From IMG/VR virus record IMGVR_UViG_3300020475_000550, positions 1-23,244 of that record: a stretch of 23,244 nucleotides of DNA; one strand, given 5' to 3'. A program made the position numbers and the translations under genes. Positions 16,463-23,244 of this stretch are shown here, one piece after another; position 1 is the stretch's first letter, and each line of letters opens with the position of its first letter. The notes beneath the pieces are model-generated. The model did not search any database, was not told where the DNA came from, and worked only from the letters and a program-made list of their open reading frames with translations. The stretch is from a virus.

Positions 16463-16945
16463 ATGGAAGACGAATTTGATGTAAGTGATTCTAGTGGAAT
16501 CAAGGACTTACGCGATGCGGCTGAAAGAGGTCGTAAAGCTACACAAGAACTTGATGATATGAAACGCGAAATGGCGTTCATAAAAGCTGGAGTTGATACC
16601 GAAAGCAAAGCAGGTCAACTGTTGTATAAGGCTTACGATGGGGAACTGGAAACAGAACTCATACAAGCTGAAGCATCAGAACTTGGGATTCTTAAAGGGG
16701 ACGCGCAAGCACCTCAGCAAGATTCATCTACACAAGATGTAGCAGGTGTGCAGGAGCGTCAAGCTCTCGCAGGTGACAGTATTTCGCCAGAGGTAAATAC
16801 TCAAAGTCCTTACGAACAAGGGTTTCAAGAATTTAAAACTGCGTACGATTCAGGAAAGCCGAAAGATGAATCGGCAGCAAGATTTGTACACACTGTTCTT
16901 GAAGCGGCTGGTCGAGGGGATGATCGAGTTATCGATAGTCGTTAA
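16463..16945 (+). CDS. Capsid scaffolding protein, 160 aa
   Basis: The sequence is acidic, soluble and helical. Residues about 12-75 read as the usual actinophage-type scaffold core: a charged coiled-coil-like helix (LRDAAERGRKATQELDDMKRE), then MAFIKAGVDT, then LLYKAYDGELETELI, then ASELGIL. The middle is low complexity (Gln, Ser, Asp), and a short helix ends the protein. Scaffold proteins direct assembly of capsid subunits into the procapsid and are then lost. No protease domain is present here. The gene has a strong Shine-Dalgarno and opens the capsid operon, followed at once (TAAATG) by a zinc-ribbon gene and then the major capsid protein, the expected place for a scaffold. Confidence 0.8.
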   Translation: MEDEFDVSDSSGIKDLRDAAERGRKATQELDDMKREMAFIKAGVDTESKAGQLLYKAYDGELETELIQAEASELGILKGDAQAPQQDSSTQDVAGVQERQALAGDSISPEVNTQSPYEQGFQEFKTAYDSGKPKDESAARFVHTVLEAAGRGDDRVIDSR

Positions 16946-17308
16946 ATGCCTACATATGTTTACGAGTGTTCGGAGTGCTACTCTCATTGGGAGTTAGTAC
17001 AAAGCATGAAGGACAAACCTAATAGGTTTTGTTCTGAATGTGGCAAGGAATCCGGTAAACGGATTCTTCAGTCACCAGCTTTAACGGCTGATGCTACTCC
17101 AAACAGGGGAAGAAATAAGATCCCTCCTCGAAGACCAAATAATAATTGGGAAAGAGGAAAAGCTGGTCAACATAGAGCAGATGGGTCATTTGTTCCATAT
17201 GTTAAGTCAAATGGTGACAATATACCTGTTAAAGAATTTGCTGATAATCGCTCAAAGTATGAAGGACTGTTGCGAGAAAGAAAAAACAGACAATCCACTA
17301 CTAAATAA
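16946..17308 (+). CDS. FmdB-type zinc ribbon protein, 120 aa
   Basis: Residues 1-40 are a classic FmdB-family zinc ribbon. The protein starts MPTYVYEC, with cysteine pairs C8-x2-C11 and C29-x2-C32 around the ELVQSM segment, which would bind one Zn. The remaining 80 residues are basic and probably disordered (Arg-, Asn- and Pro-rich, e.g. KIPPRRPNNNWERGK), with a charged C-terminal helix. FmdB domains are small regulatory or nucleic-acid-binding modules in bacteria; the role in a phage is not established to my knowledge. Placement between scaffold and major capsid protein suggests an assembly factor, a minor capsid component or a transcriptional/translational modulator. It starts right after the scaffold stop with only a weak ribosome site. 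Confidence 0.82.
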   Translation: MPTYVYECSECYSHWELVQSMKDKPNRFCSECGKESGKRILQSPALTADATPNRGRNKIPPRRPNNNWERGKAGQHRADGSFVPYVKSNGDNIPVKEFADNRSKYEGLLRERKNRQSTTK

Positions 17309-17320
17309 AGGAGCGATAAC

Positions 17321-18502
17321 ATGGCCATTGTAGGGCATGGAGGTATAGTAACCTCATACGATCTTGACGTTGGCGTTAAGATCAACATGGATGAACTCAT
17401 TTACATGATTTCACCAACAGACTCTCCGTTTATCAACGGTATTGGAACTGATGGAAGGCAACTTCTTTCTAGTTCTCCCGTAGATCAACAAGAGTTCAAA
17501 TGGATGGACGAAGAACTTTTGCTTCCTAGTGCATTCATTTCAGCAACAACAGGTGCAGGAGGAGCGGCAGCTTCAGAAATAACTGTAGCCGCTGCTGATT
17601 CTTACAAATTCCAAGTAGACGATCTTTTGTCAAATGCGGCAGAAGGCGAAGTATGGAATGGTGCTATAAAAAGAGTTACAGAAATCAACAACACCACTGG
17701 TGTGATTGATGTAGTTGAATGGGCAAACGGCAGCGTTTGGCCTGTACCAACAATAGGTGACAAAATTATCTGTGTTGGTACTGCACTAGTTGAAGGTTCC
17801 GATCCGGGACAATCGCGTACAGCAGATCGTACGATCAGCTCGAACTTCACGCAGATCTTCGGACCTACGCCTATCCACATGTCACGTTCAGAACAGCAGG
17901 TATCCCGTTACGGTGTATCTGATGAGTTTGCCAAACAAGTTTATGGCCGCTCAGTTGAGAATGTGATAACTCGTGAGCAAGCATTCCTTTATGGTAAGCC
18001 TGTAAACGATACTGCAACCAAGCGCCGTTCAACTGGTGGCTTGATGCACTACATCTCTTCTAACACTGATGCTTCAACAACAACGTTAACTATTGGAGCG
18101 TTAGAAACTTTGATGCAGAAATGCTACAACGCAGGCGGTATCCCCGATCTTCTGATCGCTAACCCAGCCTCGTTTGCTACCTTAAATGATATATCAGATA
18201 GTGGCCGTGTTCGCACAGTCATTGACGATCCTCGTCGTGGCCGTGTACCTGTCACATCTGTCTTCACCGAGTTTGGTGAAACACAGATGGTAAGGAACCG
18301 CTGGTGTCACTCTGAGACAGCATTCGTAGTCCAGAAGGAAAATGTTTCCCGACGGGTTATGCAACCACTCGTAGTCGAAGCTCTCGCTAAGACTGGCGAT
18401 AGCGACAAGGTGCAGATTGTTTGTGAAGAAGGACTCCAAATTAAGGGTCAAGCTCACATGGCAAGATTCACTGGACTCACCGGCTACACGGATAATCCGT
18501 AA
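17321..18502 (+). CDS. Major capsid protein, SU10/DUF5309-like HK97 fold, 393 aa
   Basis: The protein matches the SU10-type major capsid family. The N-terminal region has VKINMDELIYMISPTDSPF at residues about 20-38 and EFKWMDEELL near 57-66. A beta-rich insertion with IKRVTEINNTTGVIDVVEW follows, then a helical spine with SRSEQQVSRYG. A long E-loop-like and P-domain region ends in LIANPASFATL, the FGETQMVRNR strand, and a C-terminal TGLTGY. About 390 residues is the usual size. It forms the icosahedral shell. A clear AAGGAG lies a few bases before the ATG. Codon choice is visibly richer in G and C than in the giant gene, as expected for the most highly expressed late gene. A strong hairpin follows. 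Confidence 0.9.
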   Translation: MAIVGHGGIVTSYDLDVGVKINMDELIYMISPTDSPFINGIGTDGRQLLSSSPVDQQEFKWMDEELLLPSAFISATTGAGGAAASEITVAAADSYKFQVDDLLSNAAEGEVWNGAIKRVTEINNTTGVIDVVEWANGSVWPVPTIGDKIICVGTALVEGSDPGQSRTADRTISSNFTQIFGPTPIHMSRSEQQVSRYGVSDEFAKQVYGRSVENVITREQAFLYGKPVNDTATKRRSTGGLMHYISSNTDASTTTLTIGALETLMQKCYNAGGIPDLLIANPASFATLNDISDSGRVRTVIDDPRRGRVPVTSVFTEFGETQMVRNRWCHSETAFVVQKENVSRRVMQPLVVEALAKTGDSDKVQIVCEEGLQIKGQAHMARFTGLTGYTDNP

Positions 18503-18522
18503 AGTAGTCCTCCCATAGGCTA

Positions 18523-18562
18523 GTTGTTAGGGGGCGTAGGTATAGCCTCGCCCTCTAACAAC
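18523..18562 (+). terminator. Strong hairpin after the capsid gene (possible terminator or mRNA barrier)
   Basis: A 14-bp stem pairs 18523-18536 with 18549-18562, with one G-U pair. A one-base bulge and three more pairs (AGG 18538-18540, CCT 18546-18548) lead to a five-base loop. No T run follows, so it is not a textbook intrinsic terminator. It may act as a partial terminator, or protect the 3' end of the capsid mRNA so that capsid is made in excess over tail proteins. Confidence 0.65.
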
Positions 18563-18577
18563 AGCTAATATTTAACT

Positions 18578-19507
18578 ATGCCTACTATCGCAGATGCCAT
18601 TCAAGATACGAAAAGACTTTTAAATAGTAATACTCGTACTGAAATAGATGCTTTAAAAACAACTCTTTCTTCTGCTTCTACAGTTGATCTTGAGTTGTCG
18701 TATGGTGCTGATGGTATACGAGCAGGTTCGTATCTCTCTATTAGTAGAGGTAATACTGCTCCTGAAACTGTATACGTTCACTCTCGTAATGGTTTCAATA
18801 TAAAAGTTCAACGTGGTATGGATGGTAGTACTGCAACAAACTGGCAAGCTGATGGCACTTCAGGAGTTCCTACTTTAATTGAAGTAGAACCACGATTCAC
18901 TGGGCATCAAATCTATTTAGCTGTCAAGCAAGCTATCCATGCATTGCCAGAAAATTTGTTTGCTGTTGATACTTTCACTGTTGATTTTGGTACTTCTGAC
19001 CAAGCTAAAGCTGTTACGTTAGCCAATGGATTTACTAATATCTTGTCTGCTACACGTACAGCTAGAAGTGATGAAGATCGTTTACTTAAATTTAACTGTA
19101 AAATACAGGAGTATGACGGTACTTATAAGCTAATGAGACAAGAAGGTATAGAGAAAACTGTTACTGCACAGGTTACGTATAGTCATCCATTTGTAACAGG
19201 GACTCTAAGTCTGGAAACCGATCTTGTGTCCACTCTGAAAATGTCGTCTGAGATGACAGATATTCCACCATTAGGCGCAGGAGCAATTCTAATGCTTGCT
19301 GAGGAGTCAACTCGTCTTGATCTTCATGCCGCTGGTGATTCGAGGGGTGACGCAGCCGTGAATCCCGGAGATCGTTCTCGTTACTCATTGATATTACAGG
19401 CGCAATATGATCGTCGGGTAAGTCAGGAGGCGCGTCGTCTGATGGCGAAGTACGGTTTACGTTCTGATAGTGTAACCGGCGCAACATTTCCCACGACACT
19501 TCGTTAG
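18578..19507 (+). CDS. Head-tail connector / tail tubular protein A-like, 309 aa
   Basis: The gene follows the capsid gene and precedes the nozzle-type tail gene, the usual slot for the podoviral adaptor (tail tubular protein A). The N-terminus is helical (IADAIQDTKRLLNS), followed by a beta-rich stretch that includes the segment GSYLSISRGNTAPETVYV and RGMDGSTATNW at about 86-96, typical of small phage beta domains. The C-terminal third (AILMLAEESTRLDL, then SLILQAQYDRRVSQEARRLM) is helical, as in adaptors. The start has no Shine-Dalgarno because the capsid hairpin ends only 15 bases upstream; the ATG was chosen because the frame closes just before it. The family assignment rests on position and fold pattern, not on a sequence hallmark. 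Confidence 0.6.
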   Translation: MPTIADAIQDTKRLLNSNTRTEIDALKTTLSSASTVDLELSYGADGIRAGSYLSISRGNTAPETVYVHSRNGFNIKVQRGMDGSTATNWQADGTSGVPTLIEVEPRFTGHQIYLAVKQAIHALPENLFAVDTFTVDFGTSDQAKAVTLANGFTNILSATRTARSDEDRLLKFNCKIQEYDGTYKLMRQEGIEKTVTAQVTYSHPFVTGTLSLETDLVSTLKMSSEMTDIPPLGAGAILMLAEESTRLDLHAAGDSRGDAAVNPGDRSRYSLILQAQYDRRVSQEARRLMAKYGLRSDSVTGATFPTTLR

Positions 19508-19509
19508 AC

Positions 19510-21429
19510 ATGCCGCTCCATAACAACACTCATCGGGATTCCCTTCCTATACGATTAGGTGATCGTAAATTTAATATTGATGTTACCAGATTAGCTCGTC
19601 AAACTATAGATCCTATTCGTCAAGGCTTTGATACTGTAGGTCAGCCGGGAGAGCAATCTTTAAATCAGGCTGGTGTGTGGAAGCGTAGCCGTAATGACTG
19701 GGAGTTAGGTGCTGGTCAAAGAGAAGCTGATTCTCCTGAGTCTGGTTTGCGTAGGTTCCATACAAGTCTTGGTATAGATCCTTGGACTAAGAATGAAATT
19801 AAATTACATAAAGACGTTACTGAATCTAAAGATGCAACTGGTACCAATCTTCTTTTAACTACAGCCAATGATGGTACTAATGATTATATTTATATGGCTA
19901 ACGGAGCCAATGTTGAATACTCAACAGATAGTGGTGCAACATGGAGTGGAAGTCCTATAGCTAATCCTGCTGGCGGTACTATTTTTGCTATGGCTAGTGA
20001 CGGTGCGAGCATCTATGTTGCTGGTAACGCTGGCGCTGGTTCAGAAGTTCAAAAAATATCAACGACGACTGCTGGTGCTGGCACTGGCAACGTTTGGACT
20101 TTGACAAATATGGCGGCAACCGATGGTGTGTGGTTTGCAAATGGATATCTAATAGCATCTGTTGGTTCTCGCCTTACTTGGTTGCCTAGTACAGCAGACG
20201 AGTCTAGTTCGTTTGATATAACTTCATCTACTTTTTCGCAAGTAAGCACATGGTCATCCGTCATAGGCACACCAGTAGGTATATACGCAGCAGGTAACCA
20301 AGGCAATCAAGGTCGCATCTATTACATAGGTATCAACGACTCGACTGTTGCTTTAGACGTACCTGTTCTTGCAGCTCCTTTACCAGAAGGAGAAACTATC
20401 AATGTTCTATCAGAGTACGGTGGTGTGATACTCATCGGAACTAACAAAGGTTTTCGTCTAGCTCAAACAGGACAACGAGGCACGTTATCGTTTGGGCCTT
20501 TAATAACTATTGACAATGGTGTTTCTGTTCTTGAACCTCAAGGAGAGTTTGTTTGGTTCGGATGGAAAAACTATAGCGGTAGCTCAGGGCTAGGACGGAT
20601 AAGTTTAAAAGAATTTACTGAACCTCTTGTTCCTGCTTATGCTACCGATCTTATGAAGGGCAGTACGAACGAAAATATACAAGGTGTTATTACTACTGCT
20701 GATAGTCGCAGGATGTTTACTATTTCAGGTGATGGTGCGTACATAGAACATGCTACTAATTATGTTTCTAGTGGAACTATAAATGAAGGTAGATTTAGAT
20801 GGGGTATAACAGAACTTAAAGTACCAGTATCAGGAGACATACGGCATAACGCTTTAATAGCAGGGCAATCAGTTACTTTAACTGTTACGAGTGATGATGC
20901 ACAAACAGATAGTATTACATCTAATACTGTGGGTAAAAGCACACCAGTAGATGCTGATGGAAATCCCAATGTTCAACCATTTGATGATGTAGATGGTGAA
21001 TATCTTATTCCTTCATTAACTATTACTCGTGGTACAGATGCTACTGAAACTCCTACTGTGTTTAGGTGGACAATCCGCGCTATACCTATGCCTTTTGTGG
21101 CAGAAGCAATTACATTGCCTATTGTTTTAACTGTACAAACAGAACACGATAAACGACATGTGTGGCAAGACATTTATGACGAATATAAATACATTAAAAG
21201 TTTGTTAGAGAAACGTCAGCTTGCTTTGTTTATTATGGGAACAGAAGTAAAAAACGTGTATGTTGCAGGTGTTGGTTACGATCAAGGTGCTATTAGTAGA
21301 TGGTCTGATAGTCAGCAAAGAGATTACGTAGAGGGCTACGGTAGAGATAAGTGGGTTGAAGGCATACTAACTGTGCAATTAATTACTGTGCAAACTGGTG
21401 TGACTTTAACTCCAAGTGATACGGCATGA
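19510..21429 (+). CDS. Tail nozzle / tail tubular protein B-like beta-propeller protein, 639 aa
   Basis: The protein is long and beta-rich. Residues about 100-400 contain repeated blade-like units: DYIYMANGANVEYSTDSGATW, SIYVAGNAG, VWFANGYLIASVGSRLTWLP, RIYYIGI and GVILIGTNKGFRLAQTG. These resemble the propeller domain of podoviral nozzle proteins. The N-terminus (DSLPIRLGDRKFNI, RQGFDTVGQPGEQSLNQ) and the C-terminal beta region (residues about 430-560) complete the tube-like body. Position directly behind the connector and before the fibre is that of tail tubular protein B. It starts two bases after the previous stop without a clear Shine-Dalgarno and overlaps the fibre gene by four bases (ATGA). 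It is likely the gated channel for DNA exit. Confidence 0.7.
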   Translation: MPLHNNTHRDSLPIRLGDRKFNIDVTRLARQTIDPIRQGFDTVGQPGEQSLNQAGVWKRSRNDWELGAGQREADSPESGLRRFHTSLGIDPWTKNEIKLHKDVTESKDATGTNLLLTTANDGTNDYIYMANGANVEYSTDSGATWSGSPIANPAGGTIFAMASDGASIYVAGNAGAGSEVQKISTTTAGAGTGNVWTLTNMAATDGVWFANGYLIASVGSRLTWLPSTADESSSFDITSSTFSQVSTWSSVIGTPVGIYAAGNQGNQGRIYYIGINDSTVALDVPVLAAPLPEGETINVLSEYGGVILIGTNKGFRLAQTGQRGTLSFGPLITIDNGVSVLEPQGEFVWFGWKNYSGSSGLGRISLKEFTEPLVPAYATDLMKGSTNENIQGVITTADSRRMFTISGDGAYIEHATNYVSSGTINEGRFRWGITELKVPVSGDIRHNALIAGQSVTLTVTSDDAQTDSITSNTVGKSTPVDADGNPNVQPFDDVDGEYLIPSLTITRGTDATETPTVFRWTIRAIPMPFVAEAITLPIVLTVQTEHDKRHVWQDIYDEYKYIKSLLEKRQLALFIMGTEVKNVYVAGVGYDQGAISRWSDSQQRDYVEGYGRDKWVEGILTVQLITVQTGVTLTPSDTA

Positions 21430-22400
21430 GGTTTTATCCTTCGTATACTTTTGAGACTCCTGCTGCACCTCAGCAACGTATAGGTAATGGTGCTATGACC
21501 CAATGGAAATCAAGTAGTCCTAATTCTGCTTCAATTAAAATAGGTTCATCTAATACTTTAACTGGAAATTATTCTTATGTTGGTTTTGATACAGGTCATA
21601 GTGAACAAGATTATTTAGGATACATGGTTGGTACGAGTGGGACCACTTCTGGTTCAGGTGATTGGGGTGGCGTGATAATGCGTCCACCTGTAATGACTAA
21701 TGATAATTATCGTCCCTTTATGAATATGGTTGAATATGGTTCAGGAGATGCTGGACGTTCTTACGCGGCGGTAGGTATTTACGATCAAGGTGTTGATAAT
21801 GGAGATCAAAATACAACCACTTGGTATCGTTTTTCTAGTGGGACGTATGCTCAAACCAATTATGGTGATGTTTGGTACTGGTATGACAACCCAACTACAG
21901 GTACTTCATGGACTACCTTAATGTCACTTAATGCTTCAGGTAATCTAGCTGTTGCAGGTTCATTGTCTAAAGGATCCGGGTCATTCGACATACCTCACCC
22001 AGTATTAGAAGACAAAAGATTACGTCACTCATTTATAGAGGGACCGTATGCTGATCTAATATACAGAGGCACTGTGACACTCGGAGCAGAACCAGTAACT
22101 ATTTGTATGGATGAACAATACAGTATGACTGAAGGTACATGGAAAGCATTAAACACTAACCCTTGGTCTATCGTTTCAGCATCAGGCAAGCTGGTTGAAT
22201 GGTCGTTAGATGAATGCAAACTGACTATCACTGGGGATGAAGGAACAGTTTGTCAATGGATGGTGATAGGTGAACGTAAAGATCAGCATATGATTGACAC
22301 TGATATTAGTGACAATGATGGTAGAATTGTATTAGAGTATACTCCGACGGCTGAACCAGAGGACATACATGACCAACCCCCTACTCCCGACTACAGATAA
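21426..22400 (+). CDS. Tail fibre / receptor-binding protein, 324 aa
   Basis: The first 180 residues are Gly-, Ser-, Thr-, Tyr- and Asn-rich beta sequence without cysteine. Residues about 185-215 hold the motif GSFDIPHPVLEDKRLRHSF followed by IEGPYADLIYRGTVTL. This closely matches the 'FxIDHP ... LxHxFvE(g/s)P ... IYxG' domain seen at the C-terminal end of many phage fibre and baseplate proteins. It probably forms a trimeric fibre or spike touching the host surface. The start codon overlaps the nozzle stop (ATGA), and the stop lies 32 bases inside the endolysin gene, so the two are tightly coupled. The receptor cannot be read from the sequence. Confidence 0.75.
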   Translation: MRFYPSYTFETPAAPQQRIGNGAMTQWKSSSPNSASIKIGSSNTLTGNYSYVGFDTGHSEQDYLGYMVGTSGTTSGSGDWGGVIMRPPVMTNDNYRPFMNMVEYGSGDAGRSYAAVGIYDQGVDNGDQNTTTWYRFSSGTYAQTNYGDVWYWYDNPTTGTSWTTLMSLNASGNLAVAGSLSKGSGSFDIPHPVLEDKRLRHSFIEGPYADLIYRGTVTLGAEPVTICMDEQYSMTEGTWKALNTNPWSIVSASGKLVEWSLDECKLTITGDEGTVCQWMVIGERKDQHMIDTDISDNDGRIVLEYTPTAEPEDIHDQPPTPDYR

Positions 22401-23112
22401 GCATATAGATTTAAGTTTACTTCATCCTAGATTTGTAGAACGATTAGAAGATTTCTTTGCTGACGGGCGCATAGGTAACAGGGTAAGTATATGCTCAGGG
22501 TGCAGATCATACGCTGCTCAGAAGGCCCTCTACGACCGTTACAAGAGAGGTAAAGGTAACCTTGCAGCTAATCCTGATTGGAAAAGACCCGATGGTTTCT
22601 TTCGAGGCAGCTTTCATCAAGAACAACCAGACGGATATTCTTATGCAGTTGACCTACGTATAGTTAAACGAGGTTTAACAACAGATGAAGTAACCAGTGT
22701 CGCTCACAGGTACGGTATACGACCCACAGTCAGAGGAGAATGGTGGCATTTTCAACCACGTAACGGCAACAGTTGGTTTAAAAGAGTAGGATCAGTGTTC
22801 CTTGGCAGACCAGAAGAACCACCTGAACCAGAGGTTAACTGGGCTGGCATTCAAGCAATCATAGATGACATGGGTAGACAGATAGCAAACGCTCCAATTA
22901 GAAGAGGATCTAAAGGAGCAATCGTAAAGGTTGCACAATCGAAGCTCAACTCGTTAGACTTTAATTGCGGAATAGCAGATGGGGTATATGGACGCAAAAC
23001 TTTAAAAGCTGTGTTGATGTTACAACGTACAATGCTACTGAAAGAAAGTGGGAGTATGGATTATAAAACATGGAATGCGATGTGGAATCCTGAGGTGCCT
23101 ATTGGCCTCTAA
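22369..23112 (+). CDS. Endolysin: M15 (VanY-like) peptidase plus peptidoglycan-binding domain, 247 aa
   Basis: Residues about 10-135 are an M15-type D,D/L,D-carboxypeptidase or endopeptidase, with CRSYAAQKALYDRY, then H83 and D95 (SFH ... YAVDLR), and E124-W-W-H127-F. H83, D95 and H127 are the expected Zn ligands and E124 the catalytic base. The H-to-D spacing is longer than the classic SxHxxGxAxD by an inserted EQPDGYS, seen in some phage lysins. A linker (PEEPPEPE) leads to a peptidoglycan-binding repeat at about 183-245 (RRGSKGAIVKVAQSKLN, GVYGRKTLKAVLMLQ, MDYKTWNAMW). It cuts the peptide cross-links of the wall at lysis. AGAGGA-type sequence (AGAGGA at 22358-22363) just before the ATG supports this start inside the fibre gene. 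Confidence 0.88.
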   Translation: MTNPLLPTTDKHIDLSLLHPRFVERLEDFFADGRIGNRVSICSGCRSYAAQKALYDRYKRGKGNLAANPDWKRPDGFFRGSFHQEQPDGYSYAVDLRIVKRGLTTDEVTSVAHRYGIRPTVRGEWWHFQPRNGNSWFKRVGSVFLGRPEEPPEPEVNWAGIQAIIDDMGRQIANAPIRRGSKGAIVKVAQSKLNSLDFNCGIADGVYGRKTLKAVLMLQRTMLLKESGSMDYKTWNAMWNPEVPIGL

Positions 23113-23244
23113 ATCTTTAGAAGAATTTGCAACCGAAGGACGCAAACTACCCGGAGCTTGGATAGATACATTACCCGATGAGATTTACAACCAAGTATGG
23201 GATGCATTAAACACTGATCTTCCTATTGGAAAGATAATAATAAC
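23102..23244 (+). CDS. Start of an ORF running off the right edge (3' partial), possible HTH/terminase-small-like
   Basis: A TTG start at 23102, 11 bases inside the endolysin gene, is preceded by GAGGTG at 23092-23097, four bases away. The frame stays open to the window end (47 codons). The visible part is helical: ASKSLEEFATEG, then KLPGAWIDTLPDEIYNQVW, then LPIGKIII. The pattern 'L..LP.E....(I/V)..AL' resembles the N-terminus of small phage HTH proteins, some of which are terminase small subunits. Only a short fragment is visible, so the assignment is weak. Confidence 0.45.
   Translation, partial: MASKSLEEFATEGRKLPGAWIDTLPDEIYNQVWDALNTDLPIGKIII

Noticed and set aside
18523-18577. A textbook intrinsic terminator after the capsid gene
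   Set aside because: The stem is strong but no run of T follows, so I list it only as a possible terminator or RNA barrier.
1-23244. CRISPR arrays, insertion sequences, integrase or attachment sites
   Set aside because: I saw no spaced direct repeats, transposase motifs, recombinase or tRNA-end duplication.

Overview
The window is one uninterrupted stretch of phage late genes, all on the + strand, with almost no intergenic DNA. It reads as part of the genome of a podovirus-like tailed dsDNA phage. The markers are an SU10/DUF5309-type HK97-fold major capsid protein with a separate scaffold, a short connector gene followed by a propeller-like nozzle gene (tail tubular A/B order), no tail-tube, tape-measure or tail-chaperone genes, and several very large internal or ejected virion proteins. 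No terminase large subunit, portal, polymerase or integrase lies in the window. The DNA is AT-rich, and the capsid genes are visibly richer in G+C. The host is not certain. The r1t-like two-helix holin, the actinophage-like scaffold and the single-cluster ferredoxin lean towards a low-GC actinobacterium, possibly aquatic; this is inference.

Layout. Bases 1-9171 hold the 3' part of a giant ORF (at least 3056 codons, start off the left edge). It carries a circularly permuted YpsA-like SLOG domain, a PUA/ASCH-like domain and an AlkB-type 2OG-Fe(II) dioxygenase with an intact active site, followed by about 1900 residues that I cannot assign in detail. This matches the idea of a 'polyvalent' phage protein that is packaged and ejected with the DNA. 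Bases 9174-14822 hold four more large, mostly helical virion proteins, one of them a lytic transglycosylase. Bases 14831-16283 are a compact cluster of small genes: a 27-residue lysine-rich peptide, an r1t-like holin, a basic 85-residue protein, two single-span membrane proteins and a ferredoxin. Bases 16284-16462 are a non-coding leader with a plausible promoter and a series of hairpins. Bases 16463-18502 are scaffold, an FmdB-type zinc ribbon and the major capsid protein, closed by a strong hairpin at 18523-18562. Bases 18578-22400 are connector, tail nozzle and tail fibre. Bases 22369-23112 are an M15-family endolysin with a peptidoglycan-binding tail, and a partial TTG-started ORF runs off the right edge.

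How the genes fit together. The capsid operon builds the shell. The connector, nozzle and fibre make the short tail. The 9-14.8 kb proteins are probably carried inside the head and ejected, one cutting peptidoglycan on the way in and the giant one delivering SLOG and AlkB activities. Holin, membrane proteins and endolysin serve exit. Translation is chained by overlapping stop-start (TAATG/ATGA) junctions, several without a clear Shine-Dalgarno.

Two points stand out. The first is the SLOG-ASCH-AlkB cassette inside a virion-type giant protein. The second is an apparently complete absence of CCWGG, with every Pro-Gly pair I found written CCG-GGN or CCC-GGN. That suggests strong selection against an EcoRII/Dcm-type site.
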